From Candidatus Omnitrophota bacterium (GTDB lineage Bacteria > Omnitrophota > Gorgyraeia > Duberdicusellales > 4484-171), in the NCBI GenBank assembly GCA_023818995.1, contig JAMWDA010000036.1, positions 1 through 11,897 of the forward strand: DNA of 11,897 nt, in the 5' to 3' direction. Positions 6,938 through 11,897 of the stretch are shown here, piece by piece. Made by a program: the position numbers and the translations under genes. Positions within the stretch are counted from its first letter, which is position 1, and each line of letters starts with the position of its first letter. The notes beneath the pieces were generated by a model. That model was not told where the DNA came from. It searched no databases and worked only from the letters and a program-made list of their open reading frames with translations.

Positions 6938-6966
6938 ATTATAAGCAGCTACTTATATAAAATCAA
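6938..6966 (-). promoter_or_regulatory. Sigma-70-type promoter of the ftsH operon
   Basis: On the minus strand TTGATT (6966-6961) and a perfect TATAAT (6943-6938) are separated by 17 nt. Transcription would begin about 6-8 nt downstream of the -10 box, at the ftsH ATG or 1-3 nt before it. No other element of this quality was seen between the upstream terminator and ftsH. Confidence 0.75.
6940..6957. promoter_or_regulatory. Imperfect 18-nt palindrome in the ftsH promoter spacer (possible operator)
   Basis: The plus strand reads TATAAGCAGCTACTTATA, which matches its own reverse complement except at one symmetric pair of positions. It covers the spacer and overlaps the -10 box, where a dimeric repressor would block polymerase. 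No regulator gene is evident nearby. A second perfect inverted repeat, AAAATC-AAG-GATTTT, overlaps the -35 box. AT-rich palindromes can arise by chance, so this is a candidate only. Confidence 0.4.
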
Positions 6967-7092
6967 GGATTTTATTGTTTGTGATGGTGATTTATAAGAT
7001 AAACGTTAGAAAATACTAATGTGAGGATTAATAAATTTTGCAGGTAGTAAATTTTAATTTGTGGTTATGACTTCTTAAGTTTTATAAAAATT

Positions 7093-7119
7093 AAAAAGGG
7101 GGGTATTTCCCCCTTTTTT
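7093..7119 (-). terminator. Intrinsic terminator ending the gpsA-to-permease operon
   Basis: The minus strand reads A6-GGGGG-AAATA-CCCCCC-T5, followed by AATTTTT. This is a five-pair G-C stem (up to ten pairs with the A/T flanks), a short loop and a U tract. The element is nearly symmetric, so it should also stop any plus-strand transcription. It lies about 130 nt after the permease stop and about 160 nt before ftsH, which has its own promoter. Confidence 0.9.
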
Positions 7120-7227
7120 GCTCACAGGTTTTCTCCCGTGGCTTTGGCTTCCTTAAATATATATACAATAAATTAACTTATATTTTCAAGGGCAAAAAGC
7201 CAAATTTTGTTTGAGCATGGGGAAATA
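7104..7227 (-). ncRNA. Candidate structured RNA (three-way junction) overlapping the terminator
   Basis: Reading the minus strand, complementary segments are nested. The outer helix pairs TATTTCCCC (7227-7219) with GGGGAAATA (7112-7104), nine perfect pairs. Next inside, TGCT(C) (7217-7213) pairs with (G)AGCA (7123-7119). Within it are a long arm TTTGGCTT/AAGCCAAA (7204-7197 with 7150-7143), continued by CCTT/AAGG and AAATATA/TATATTT, and a hairpin CACGGG-AGAAAA-CCTGTG (7140-7123). The 3' strand of the outer helix is the 5' arm and loop of the terminator hairpin, so both cannot form together. It could be a regulated read-through switch toward ftsH, an operon 3' UTR structure or a small RNA. 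I recognise no known riboswitch class. The pairing was worked out by eye; no folding energy or covariation was calculated. Confidence 0.4.
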
Positions 7228-7247
7228 ACTTCTTTAAACCTAACAAT

Positions 7248-8129
7248 CTATATTAGAGAAAAGATGTATCCCAATAATAAAGATGTTAAAGAAATAAATA
7301 ACAAATATATGCAGAGAACCTTTAATCCAAACTCTTTTTTAAAAACAAAAATTGTTCCATAACTAGTGATTGGTCCAATTAATAAAAGCGTCATACCTGC
7401 ACCTATATTCAATCCCTGTTTAATAAAAGCATCTACTAAAGGCACGGTAGCTGTGGAACAAATATACATCACTAATCCAAATATAATAGCGAAAAGATAA
7501 CCTAAATTACCACTTAGATTATTCTTTATCCATAATCCTATAGGGACAAAAGTCGCTACTATAGATGCCATTATTATACCCATAAATGTTTCTATCCCAA
7601 TTTCTTTAGGCATATCCCAGTAAGCAAATTTAATAATCCTTATTAATCTTTCTTTAAAACCCTTTTTTCGTTGGGAAATAGTTAACTCTCTACAATGAAA
7701 ACAATTTAGTGCTTCCTCTTGGGGAGTAAAAGTTAAATGATTACCAATAACACCTATAATCATTCCCATCAAAATTACAGCAAAAAATATAAATACGGCA
7801 AATTTTAAACCCAAAAGTTTATAGGTAACCCAAAGAGCACTTATAGAAGTAGCAGGAGTAGCCACTAAAAGGGCTAATATAGGACCTAATTTAGAGCCCT
7901 TCTTATAGAAACTTATTGCTATAGGCAAAGACCCCCAACAACAAATAGGTAAAATAGTTCCTGTAACCGTAGCATAAAAGATAGATTTTAAACCCTTTTT
8001 ACCCAAATTTTTTTCTACCCAATCTTTAGGAATAATTTCATTAATTATGCCGCTTACCAAGAAACCAAAAGCTAATGGGGGAATAATTTCAAAAAGATAT
8101 TGCTGTAATACTGATAAAAATTTACCCAT
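7248..8129 (-). CDS. ArsP_1/DUF318-type permease, substrate unknown
   Basis: A 293-residue integral membrane protein with about eight hydrophobic segments in two halves separated by a polar cytoplasmic-type loop (about 132-172). The first half carries PICCWGSLPIAISFYKKGS (61-79) and LVATPATSISALW (88-100). The second carries MYICSTATVPLVDAFIKQG (221-239) and LLIGPITSYGTI. This is the pattern of the predicted permease family that includes ArsP organoarsenical exporters and Cu/Zn efflux candidates. Cysteines C63-C64 in the first half, a C143-x-x-C146 pair in the loop and C224 in the second half suggest metal, metalloid or thiol-compound handling, but the substrate cannot be read from the sequence. 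It starts 11 nt after the response-regulator gene and is the last gene before the terminator. No ArsR-type regulator is adjacent. Confidence 0.75.
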   Translation of the reverse strand: MGKFLSVLQQYLFEIIPPLAFGFLVSGIINEIIPKDWVEKNLGKKGLKSIFYATVTGTILPICCWGSLPIAISFYKKGSKLGPILALLVATPATSISALWVTYKLLGLKFAVFIFFAVILMGMIIGVIGNHLTFTPQEEALNCFHCRELTISQRKKGFKERLIRIIKFAYWDMPKEIGIETFMGIIMASIVATFVPIGLWIKNNLSGNLGYLFAIIFGLVMYICSTATVPLVDAFIKQGLNIGAGMTLLLIGPITSYGTIFVFKKEFGLKVLCIYLLFISLTSLLLGYIFSLI

Positions 8130-8140
8130 AAGAAAATACC

Positions 8141-8533
8141 TTATGCTTTTATCTTTTGAAACACCCTATCTATCGTAGCCAAGATTTCTTCTCTACTTAC
8201 CGGTTTAGCTAAAAGATAATAATTACTTGCCTTTTCTCTTATTATTTTTTCATCCTCTTTAGTATTTAATCCTGTTATAAAAATTATAGGAATCTTACTA
8301 CAATTTTTTTCTTTTGACAATTCCTCAGCAATATCACTTCCTAACTTATCAGGAAGAAGCAAATCAAGAATTATTAAATCAGGCAAATTACTCTTTGCTA
8401 ATGCTAAAACCTCCCTACCACTGGTAGTTTTAATAACATCGTAATTGGCACTTCTCAAAATATTAGCCAGGTAATCTAAAAACTCCTCTTCATCATCAAC
8501 AATTAGTATTTTTTTATTAATCTCTTTAATCAT
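8141..8533 (-). CDS. Single-domain response regulator (receiver only)
   Basis: The 130 residues make up one CheY-like receiver domain. It has the acidic pair D13-D14 in ILIVDDEEEF, the phosphoacceptor D57 in LIILDLLLP, the switch residue T87 in FITG and the K110-P111 pair in LLAKPVS. All residues needed for phosphorylation are present and there is no output domain. Such proteins work by protein-protein contact or in phosphorelays. No histidine kinase is encoded in the window, so the partner is unknown. The ATG at 8533 is preceded by AGGAGGG (8547-8541) with a 7-nt spacer, one of the best ribosome sites here. It lies between the DUF2062 membrane gene and the permease gene and is most likely co-transcribed with them. 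Confidence 0.9.
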   Translation of the reverse strand: MIKEINKKILIVDDEEEFLDYLANILRSANYDVIKTTSGREVLALAKSNLPDLIILDLLLPDKLGSDIAEELSKEKNCSKIPIIFITGLNTKEDEKIIREKASNYYLLAKPVSREEILATIDRVFQKIKA

Positions 8534-8554
8534 AACTCTACCCTCCTATCGTGC

Positions 8555-9019
8555 TTAACCAGAATATTTCATTTTTCCTCTATTTCTCAATTTTACAATA
8601 AAAACCAAGGTAATAAAATAAAAAATTACTCCACATATTATTCCGAGGATAATACTACCTAAAAATAAAGGGTAGAAAAAATCATCTAATCTGTAAAGAT
8701 TAATTTTCTTTAATATCTCCCAATTTAATGGAGGATAGGTGGGATAAAATATGGCTCTTCCTATATTGTATCCTATTAAAGTAATGAACGGAGTAATAGG
8801 TAAAATATTTATATTTGTTCCTGCAATGATTGCCAACTTGTTAGTGCGCGGGATAAAAAGAGAAAAAATTAAAACAAGTAAAGATTTAAAACCATATAGA
8901 GGAATAATACCAATGAATACACCTATACCTACTCCCAAGGCAATTTCTTTAGGAGTGTTATTCAACTTAACCAATTTCAATAAAAGAACACCTATATTTC
9001 TAAAAATAATCCTTCTCAT
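8555..9019 (-). CDS. DUF2062 family membrane protein
   Basis: The 154-residue protein shows the DUF2062 signature: a short amphipathic N-terminus, then NTPKEIALGVGIGVFIGIIP (21-40) continuing LYGFKS (41-46), a hydrophobic helix (about 47-57), a block rich in small residues around N69-P77 and a C-terminal helix (about 117-143). Three or four membrane segments are likely. The biochemical role of this family is not known to me; it often lies beside glycosyltransferase or lipid genes, and here it shares an operon with gpsA. It follows the DUF3108 gene after 5 nt. A perfect receiver gene with its own Shine-Dalgarno follows after 21 nt. The upstream AAGG is rather far from the ATG. Confidence 0.75.
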   Translation of the reverse strand: MRRIIFRNIGVLLLKLVKLNNTPKEIALGVGIGVFIGIIPLYGFKSLLVLIFSLFIPRTNKLAIIAGTNINILPITPFITLIGYNIGRAIFYPTYPPLNWEILKKINLYRLDDFFYPLFLGSIILGIICGVIFYFITLVFIVKLRNRGKMKYSG

Positions 9020-9024
9020 TTAAA

Positions 9025-9783
9025 TCATTTACAAACATCCTTTTCTATAATAACTTTACCAAAATATAAGGGAATATATACGCGTAAAGGGATCTTTTCA
9101 TTTTTATCCAACCATATAACAAAATTCTTCGGCTCTCCTTTCATTATATATACCGAATATTTAATCCCTTTTATCTTTACCTCTTTTATCTCTTCTACAA
9201 AGATTTTCGTGCGAATAAGAGGTAAATTAAATTCGTAAGTATTACCCACAATAGGTTCCATTTTCCTTACATAAAGGAAAAATATTTCCAGAGGATTATG
9301 GATTGGTGGAGTTTGCTTAAAAATATTTACTTTAGATTTTCCTTCTTGGATATAGGTAATGGTAATTTCTCCTTCTTCCTGGTCATACTCCTCTAAAATA
9401 TCTTCTTCTTTACCTCTGAATTTTACTTTCCGTTCCACTTTCAAAGGCAAATTAGTAAAAAGATGTGTATAAATTTTATCTATATCTATTAAATGTAAAA
9501 AGGGAGAAATCCTTACATATGTATCCAATATAAGAGTATTTATACAATCTTTTCCTATAGAATTCTCGCTATATCTTACCTTAATCTTTCCTACACACAA
9601 GCTGTGATAATACACTTTATAAAAAAACTCTCCTCCCTTTTCTAAACATACCCCCTCTTTTATATTTTGAAAAGAGGAAAAACCCAATACAAATAAAAGG
9701 GAGATAATTATAAATCTCTTGAGAGGGTGGAGAGGCGAGGAAAAGGGCATAAAAGAAAAATTGGGCAAGAGGTGTTTCTTCAA
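9025..9783 (-). CDS. DUF3108 family envelope protein, TTG start
   Basis: A 252-residue protein with one hydrophobic N-terminal segment (about 24-39), probably an uncleaved anchor or signal peptide, then a beta-rich domain. The features fit DUF3108: an early GEFFYKVYYHSLCVGKIKV strand (51-69), NPLEIFFLYVRKMEPIVGNT (163-182), and near the end FVIWLDKNEKIPLRVYIPL (221-239) followed by GKVIIE. This domain is found in periplasmic or lipid-linked proteins of Gram-negative bacteria; no reaction is established. The initiator codon at 9783 is TTG, three nt after the PilZ stop and 7 nt after an AAAGG, so coupling is likely. The only other candidate, ATG at 9750, has no ribosome site and would leave 11 fewer residues before the hydrophobic segment. 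The assignment to DUF3108 rests on pattern memory. Confidence 0.7.
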   Translation of the reverse strand: MKKHLLPNFSFMPFSSPLHPLKRFIIISLLFVLGFSSFQNIKEGVCLEKGGEFFYKVYYHSLCVGKIKVRYSENSIGKDCINTLILDTYVRISPFLHLIDIDKIYTHLFTNLPLKVERKVKFRGKEEDILEEYDQEEGEITITYIQEGKSKVNIFKQTPPIHNPLEIFFLYVRKMEPIVGNTYEFNLPLIRTKIFVEEIKEVKIKGIKYSVYIMKGEPKNFVIWLDKNEKIPLRVYIPLYFGKVIIEKDVCK

Positions 9784-9786
9784 TAA

Positions 9787-10164
9787 CTACCTTTCTTTTC
9801 TTAGATGGTCGAATACATATTGAAATATCGCCTGGCGATCAACTTCTTTTATCTCTACGAATTCTATGCCTAAATCGTAACGAGGTTCTATGAGAGCTGA
9901 GGAGATAAACTCTGCACACCACATAACTTTACCTTTTGCTTCAATGGGAGTATCTTTTTCCGGTAAATTTATCTTTAAAAATAAAATAGTCCCTTTTTCT
10001 ATCCGTTCATTAACCGTGATACATACCCCACCAGCACTAATATTCTTAGTATTAGCTAACTCTTTTATATCCAATTTTCCTATCACAGAATATTCTACAT
10101 CACCCGAGGTAATTAATCTTGCCGATTTACGTCTTTCTTTAATACTATCTTTATCCATAATCAT
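9787..10164 (-). CDS. PilZ-domain protein, copy 1 (complete c-di-GMP motif)
   Basis: A single PilZ domain of 125 residues. The N-terminal RRKSAR (11-16) supplies RxxxR (R12 and R16), and NISAGG (41-46) supplies the second c-di-GMP motif [D/N]xSxxG. Strands such as TILFLKINL (59-67), AKGKVMW (76-82) and DLGIEFVEI (97-105) complete the barrel. By family knowledge it should bind cyclic di-GMP and pass the signal to a partner protein; no output domain is attached and no target is evident. It is 6 nt downstream of a clear paralogue. Two in-frame ATGs (10164 and 10158) are possible starts, and no convincing ribosome site separates them. Confidence 0.9.
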   Translation of the reverse strand: MIMDKDSIKERRKSARLITSGDVEYSVIGKLDIKELANTKNISAGGVCITVNERIEKGTILFLKINLPEKDTPIEAKGKVMWCAEFISSALIEPRYDLGIEFVEIKEVDRQAIFQYVFDHLRKER

Positions 10165-10170
10165 TATATT

Positions 10171-10557
10171 TTAACTTATCTTAGGAGTGATACGTGCTAT
10201 CACATAATCGTATATCCTCTGTCTATCCTCATCGCTTATTTCTATAAATTCTATGCCTAAATTATATACAATCTTTTCAAGGGAAGAAGAATAAAATTCT
10301 GAGCTCCACACTACTCTGCCTTTAGCCTGAATAAATTTTTTACGAGGGGAAAGATTCATCTTTAAAAATAAAATTGTGTCTTTCCCTATTCTTTCCTCTG
10401 AAATAATACATACACCACCGGCGCCAATATTTTTTGTAACCGTCTTCATAAAAGTATCCTCTTTGCTCACACGATATTCTATCTCCGCACAAGTATTTAA
10501 TCTGGGATACTTTCTTCTTTCTTTATAATAAGGATGTTCACTTTCCTTATTTACCAT
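10171..10557 (-). CDS. PilZ-domain protein, copy 2 (altered second motif)
   Basis: A 128-residue paralogue of the next gene, sharing ERRK..RL, TKNI.AGGVCI, TILFLK.NL, AKG.V.W and the NLGIEF(V/I)EI block along its whole length. The first c-di-GMP motif is intact (RRKYPR, 14-19, giving R15 and R19). In the second motif the conserved serine is replaced by glycine: NIGAGG (43-48). The protein may therefore bind c-di-GMP weakly or not at all. It lies 9 nt after gpsA, with no obvious Shine-Dalgarno before the ATG at 10557. The pair looks like a tandem duplication followed by divergence. Confidence 0.88.
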   Translation of the reverse strand: MVNKESEHPYYKERRKYPRLNTCAEIEYRVSKEDTFMKTVTKNIGAGGVCIISEERIGKDTILFLKMNLSPRKKFIQAKGRVVWSSEFYSSSLEKIVYNLGIEFIEISDEDRQRIYDYVIARITPKIS

Positions 10558-10566
10558 GTTTTAAAA

Positions 10567-11580
10567 TTAATTGTTTTCTATTATACTCTCCTCAATTAAT
10601 GGTCTTTTCATTAAATCCTCTACAGCTTTCTTAGGTGACTTATTTTTGTAAAGAACCAAAAAAACCTCTCGAGTAATCGGCATATCTACATTTAATTTTT
10701 TACTCAAATTAAATGCAGATTTAACTGTTTCCACACCTTCTGCTACCATTTTCATTTCCCTTATAACATCTTTTAAACTCTTACCCTTAGCAATCTGTTC
10801 TCCTACAAATCTATTACGGGAATGAGGAGAAAAACAAGTTGTAGCTAAATCCCCTAACCCACTTATTCCCCAGATAGTAGAAGGAAACGCTCCCAACTTC
10901 TCTGCCAAACGAGTAATCTCTACCAACCCTCTGGTAAGTAAAGCTGCCTTTGTATTTGTTCCAAAACCTAAACCATCGGATATTCCCGCAGCGATAGCAA
11001 TAATGTTCTTTAATGCTCCTCCTATTTCTACACCTATCACATCCCTATGGATATACACTCTAAACATAGGGTTGGTAAATATATTCTGTAGTTTGCGAGC
11101 TATACTCTCATTCTCACTAGCTATAACAGTAACTGTTGGTATATTTTCTAAAACTTCCTTGGAAATATTTGGACCAGAAAGAACAGCTATTTTGCATTTA
11201 TCAATCTCCTCTCTTATTATCTGGGAAGCTGTCTTTAAAGAGCCAACCTCTATACCTTTACTTACACTTACAAAAATCTTATCATCAAGAGGAACTTTTT
11301 GACCTTTTATTCTTTTAACTACTTTTCGCAAAAACTTCACCGGTATAGCTATAACTATTATAGGATTATTTAGGGAATCTTTCAACGATAAATTTATCTT
11401 TAAATTGGGAGGGAACTTTACTCCTTTAAGGAAAGACGTATTTTCCCTTAATTTAAGCATGTGCAGATTGTGTTCTTTAAATACACTATGAAGGTGAACA
11501 TTTATACCTTTCTTAGAAAGAACAATAGCTAAAGTTGTTCCCCAACTGCCTGCCCCAATTATAGAAATATTATCACTCAT
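10567..11580 (-). CDS. gpsA: Glycerol-3-phosphate dehydrogenase [NAD(P)+]
   Basis: The 337-residue enzyme is of normal length. It shows the dinucleotide-binding ISIIGAGSWGTTLA (5-18), VSVSKGIE (104-111), AVLSGPN (132-138), the catalytic lysine K191 in GGALKNIIAIAAG (187-199), the GLGFGTNTKAAL stretch (203-214) and GLGDLATTCFSPHSRNR (241-257). It reduces dihydroxyacetone phosphate to sn-glycerol 3-phosphate, the backbone for phospholipid synthesis, in the cytoplasm. The family's SGPS reads SGPN here, a mild change. The ATG at 11580 is only 13 nt from the mature 3' end of tRNA-Gly, with no terminator between them, so the two are very likely one transcript and tRNA processing would define the mRNA 5' end. 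There is no good Shine-Dalgarno sequence in that short leader. Confidence 0.96.
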   Translation of the reverse strand: MSDNISIIGAGSWGTTLAIVLSKKGINVHLHSVFKEHNLHMLKLRENTSFLKGVKFPPNLKINLSLKDSLNNPIIVIAIPVKFLRKVVKRIKGQKVPLDDKIFVSVSKGIEVGSLKTASQIIREEIDKCKIAVLSGPNISKEVLENIPTVTVIASENESIARKLQNIFTNPMFRVYIHRDVIGVEIGGALKNIIAIAAGISDGLGFGTNTKAALLTRGLVEITRLAEKLGAFPSTIWGISGLGDLATTCFSPHSRNRFVGEQIAKGKSLKDVIREMKMVAEGVETVKSAFNLSKKLNVDMPITREVFLVLYKNKSPKKAVEDLMKRPLIEESIIENN

Positions 11581-11593
11581 TATTTATTCACTT

Positions 11594-11667
11594 TGGAGCG
11601 GGCGAGCGGAATTGAACCGCCATATCAGGCTTGGAAGGCCTGTGTTCTGCCGTTGAACTACGCCCGC
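11594..11667 (-). tRNA. tRNA-Gly (anticodon UCC), CCA encoded
   Basis: The acceptor stem GCGGGCG (11667-11661) pairs with CGCCCGC, the discriminator is T, and CCA is encoded at 11596-11594. The D arm is GTTC...GAAC. The anticodon arm is CAGGC-CTTCCAA-GCCTG with anticodon TCC, and the T arm is GGCGG-TTCAATT-CCGCT, closing with one G-U pair. It is the first gene after the promoter at 11781-11809 and lies 13 nt before gpsA. Confidence 0.97.
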
Positions 11668-11780
11668 ACTTACAATCAAATTCTAACTTTTATAGGCTAA
11701 AATTAATTGAAATTTTATAAACTTATTGTTTCTATTCTTATCCTCTAATGTATTTTCTGTTTCAATTTAAGATTTTTAAA

Positions 11781-11809
11781 ATAATAACACCTATTTTAAA
11801 GTTGGTCAA
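11781..11809 (-). promoter_or_regulatory. Sigma-70-type promoter for tRNA-Gly and the gpsA operon
   Basis: The minus strand has TTGACC (11809-11804), a 17-nt spacer and TATTAT (11786-11781). The expected start is near 11774, giving a leader of about 105 nt ahead of the mature tRNA-Gly 5' end. The leader is very AT-rich; I see nothing in it beyond a weak 8-nt inverted repeat. The promoter lies just after the possible stop codon of the upstream gene. Confidence 0.7.
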
Positions 11810-11818
11810 TAGCGTATT

Positions 11819-11897
11819 TTAATCTATATAAACGCAATCCCTAACTTCTAATCCCTGAGGTAGTTGAAAAATTAGCTTATCTTTTAATTTTTTTAAT
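11819..11897 (-). CDS. Possible 3' end of an unidentified gene
   Basis: The last 25 codons before a TAA at 11821-11819 are open and read LKKLKDKLIFQLPQGLEVRD then CVYID. The composition looks protein-like and the stop falls ten nt before a promoter, as expected at a gene end. Twenty-five open codons are weak evidence in AT-rich DNA, and I do not recognise the product. Confidence 0.35.
   Translation of the reverse strand, partial: LKKLKDKLIFQLPQGLEVRDCVYID

Noticed and set aside
7123..7150. Partial resemblance to a cobalamin-riboswitch B12 box (AGCCA...GGAGA...CCTG)
   Set aside because: The spacing differs from the B12 box, and no other cobalamin-riboswitch conserved block is present; the 6-bp hairpin explains the similarity.
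7135..7152. AAAGCCACGGG on the minus strand resembles part of the c-di-GMP-I (GEMM) riboswitch
   Set aside because: The other GEMM hallmarks are missing: no upstream GGCAAACC hairpin with a GNRA loop and no downstream GCCGGGTT-like strand. The AAGCCAAA bases are instead paired in the long arm of the candidate structure.
7186..7218. Ten-codon leader-peptide frame MLKQNLAFCP on the minus strand before the hairpins
   Set aside because: It has no convincing ribosome site and no run of a regulatory amino acid, and frames of this size are expected by chance in AT-rich DNA.
11705..11767. 8-nt inverted repeat AATTGAAA/TTTCAATT in the tRNA-Gly leader
   Set aside because: The arms are AT-rich and about 47 nt apart in a region of low complexity; this is expected by chance and there is no supporting structure.

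Overview
The window is about one-third G+C, and every gene I can support lies on the minus strand, so transcription runs from high to low coordinates. It looks like a chromosomal segment of an uncultivated, probably Gram-negative-type bacterium. The order ftsH-folP-cdaA-(cdaR)-pdxJ-acpS-nnrD is one I know from Geobacter-like deltaproteobacteria and some candidate phyla such as Omnitrophota. The low G+C argues against Geobacter itself. Placement at phylum level is an inference. I see no insertion sequences, phage genes, CRISPR arrays or integration signatures.

Layout in transcription order. (1) At 11819-11897 there may be the last 25 codons of an upstream gene. A good sigma-70-type promoter (TTGACC-17-TATTAT) follows at once, then about 105 nt of leader and tRNA-Gly(UCC). 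(2) Eight tightly spaced genes follow (tRNA plus seven CDS, gaps 3-21 nt): tRNA-Gly, gpsA, two tandem PilZ-domain genes, a DUF3108 protein, a DUF2062 membrane protein, a single-domain response regulator and an ArsP_1/DUF318-type permease. This probable operon ends at a strong intrinsic terminator at 7093-7119. (3) Between the permease stop and the terminator tail lies a nested inverted-repeat region that can fold into a three-way junction. Its outer helix would compete with the terminator hairpin. (4) A second promoter (TTGATT-17-TATAAT), containing an imperfect 18-nt palindrome, starts the second gene chain only 8 nt upstream of the ftsH ATG. That chain is ftsH, folP, cdaA, a 49-codon CdaR-like micro-gene, pdxJ, acpS, nnrD, tRNA-Thr(UGU), tRNA-Tyr(GUA), a thioredoxin gene and the start of nadE, which runs off the window.

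Functionally the second chain joins membrane proteolysis (FtsH), folate, pyridoxal phosphate, NAD(P) and acyl-carrier cofactor synthesis or repair, and cyclic-di-AMP synthesis (CdaA). The first chain joins phospholipid precursor synthesis (GpsA), putative cyclic-di-GMP sensing (PilZ), an orphan receiver domain, and envelope or transport proteins of unknown role.

The most interesting item is the micro-gene at 2832-2981. It occupies the usual position of cdaR (ybbR) and encodes only the characteristic N-terminal membrane segment of CdaR, with no YbbR repeats. It is an intact frame with the strongest Shine-Dalgarno sequence in its operon and is overlap-coupled to pdxJ. Second is the terminator-competing RNA structure between the two operons.
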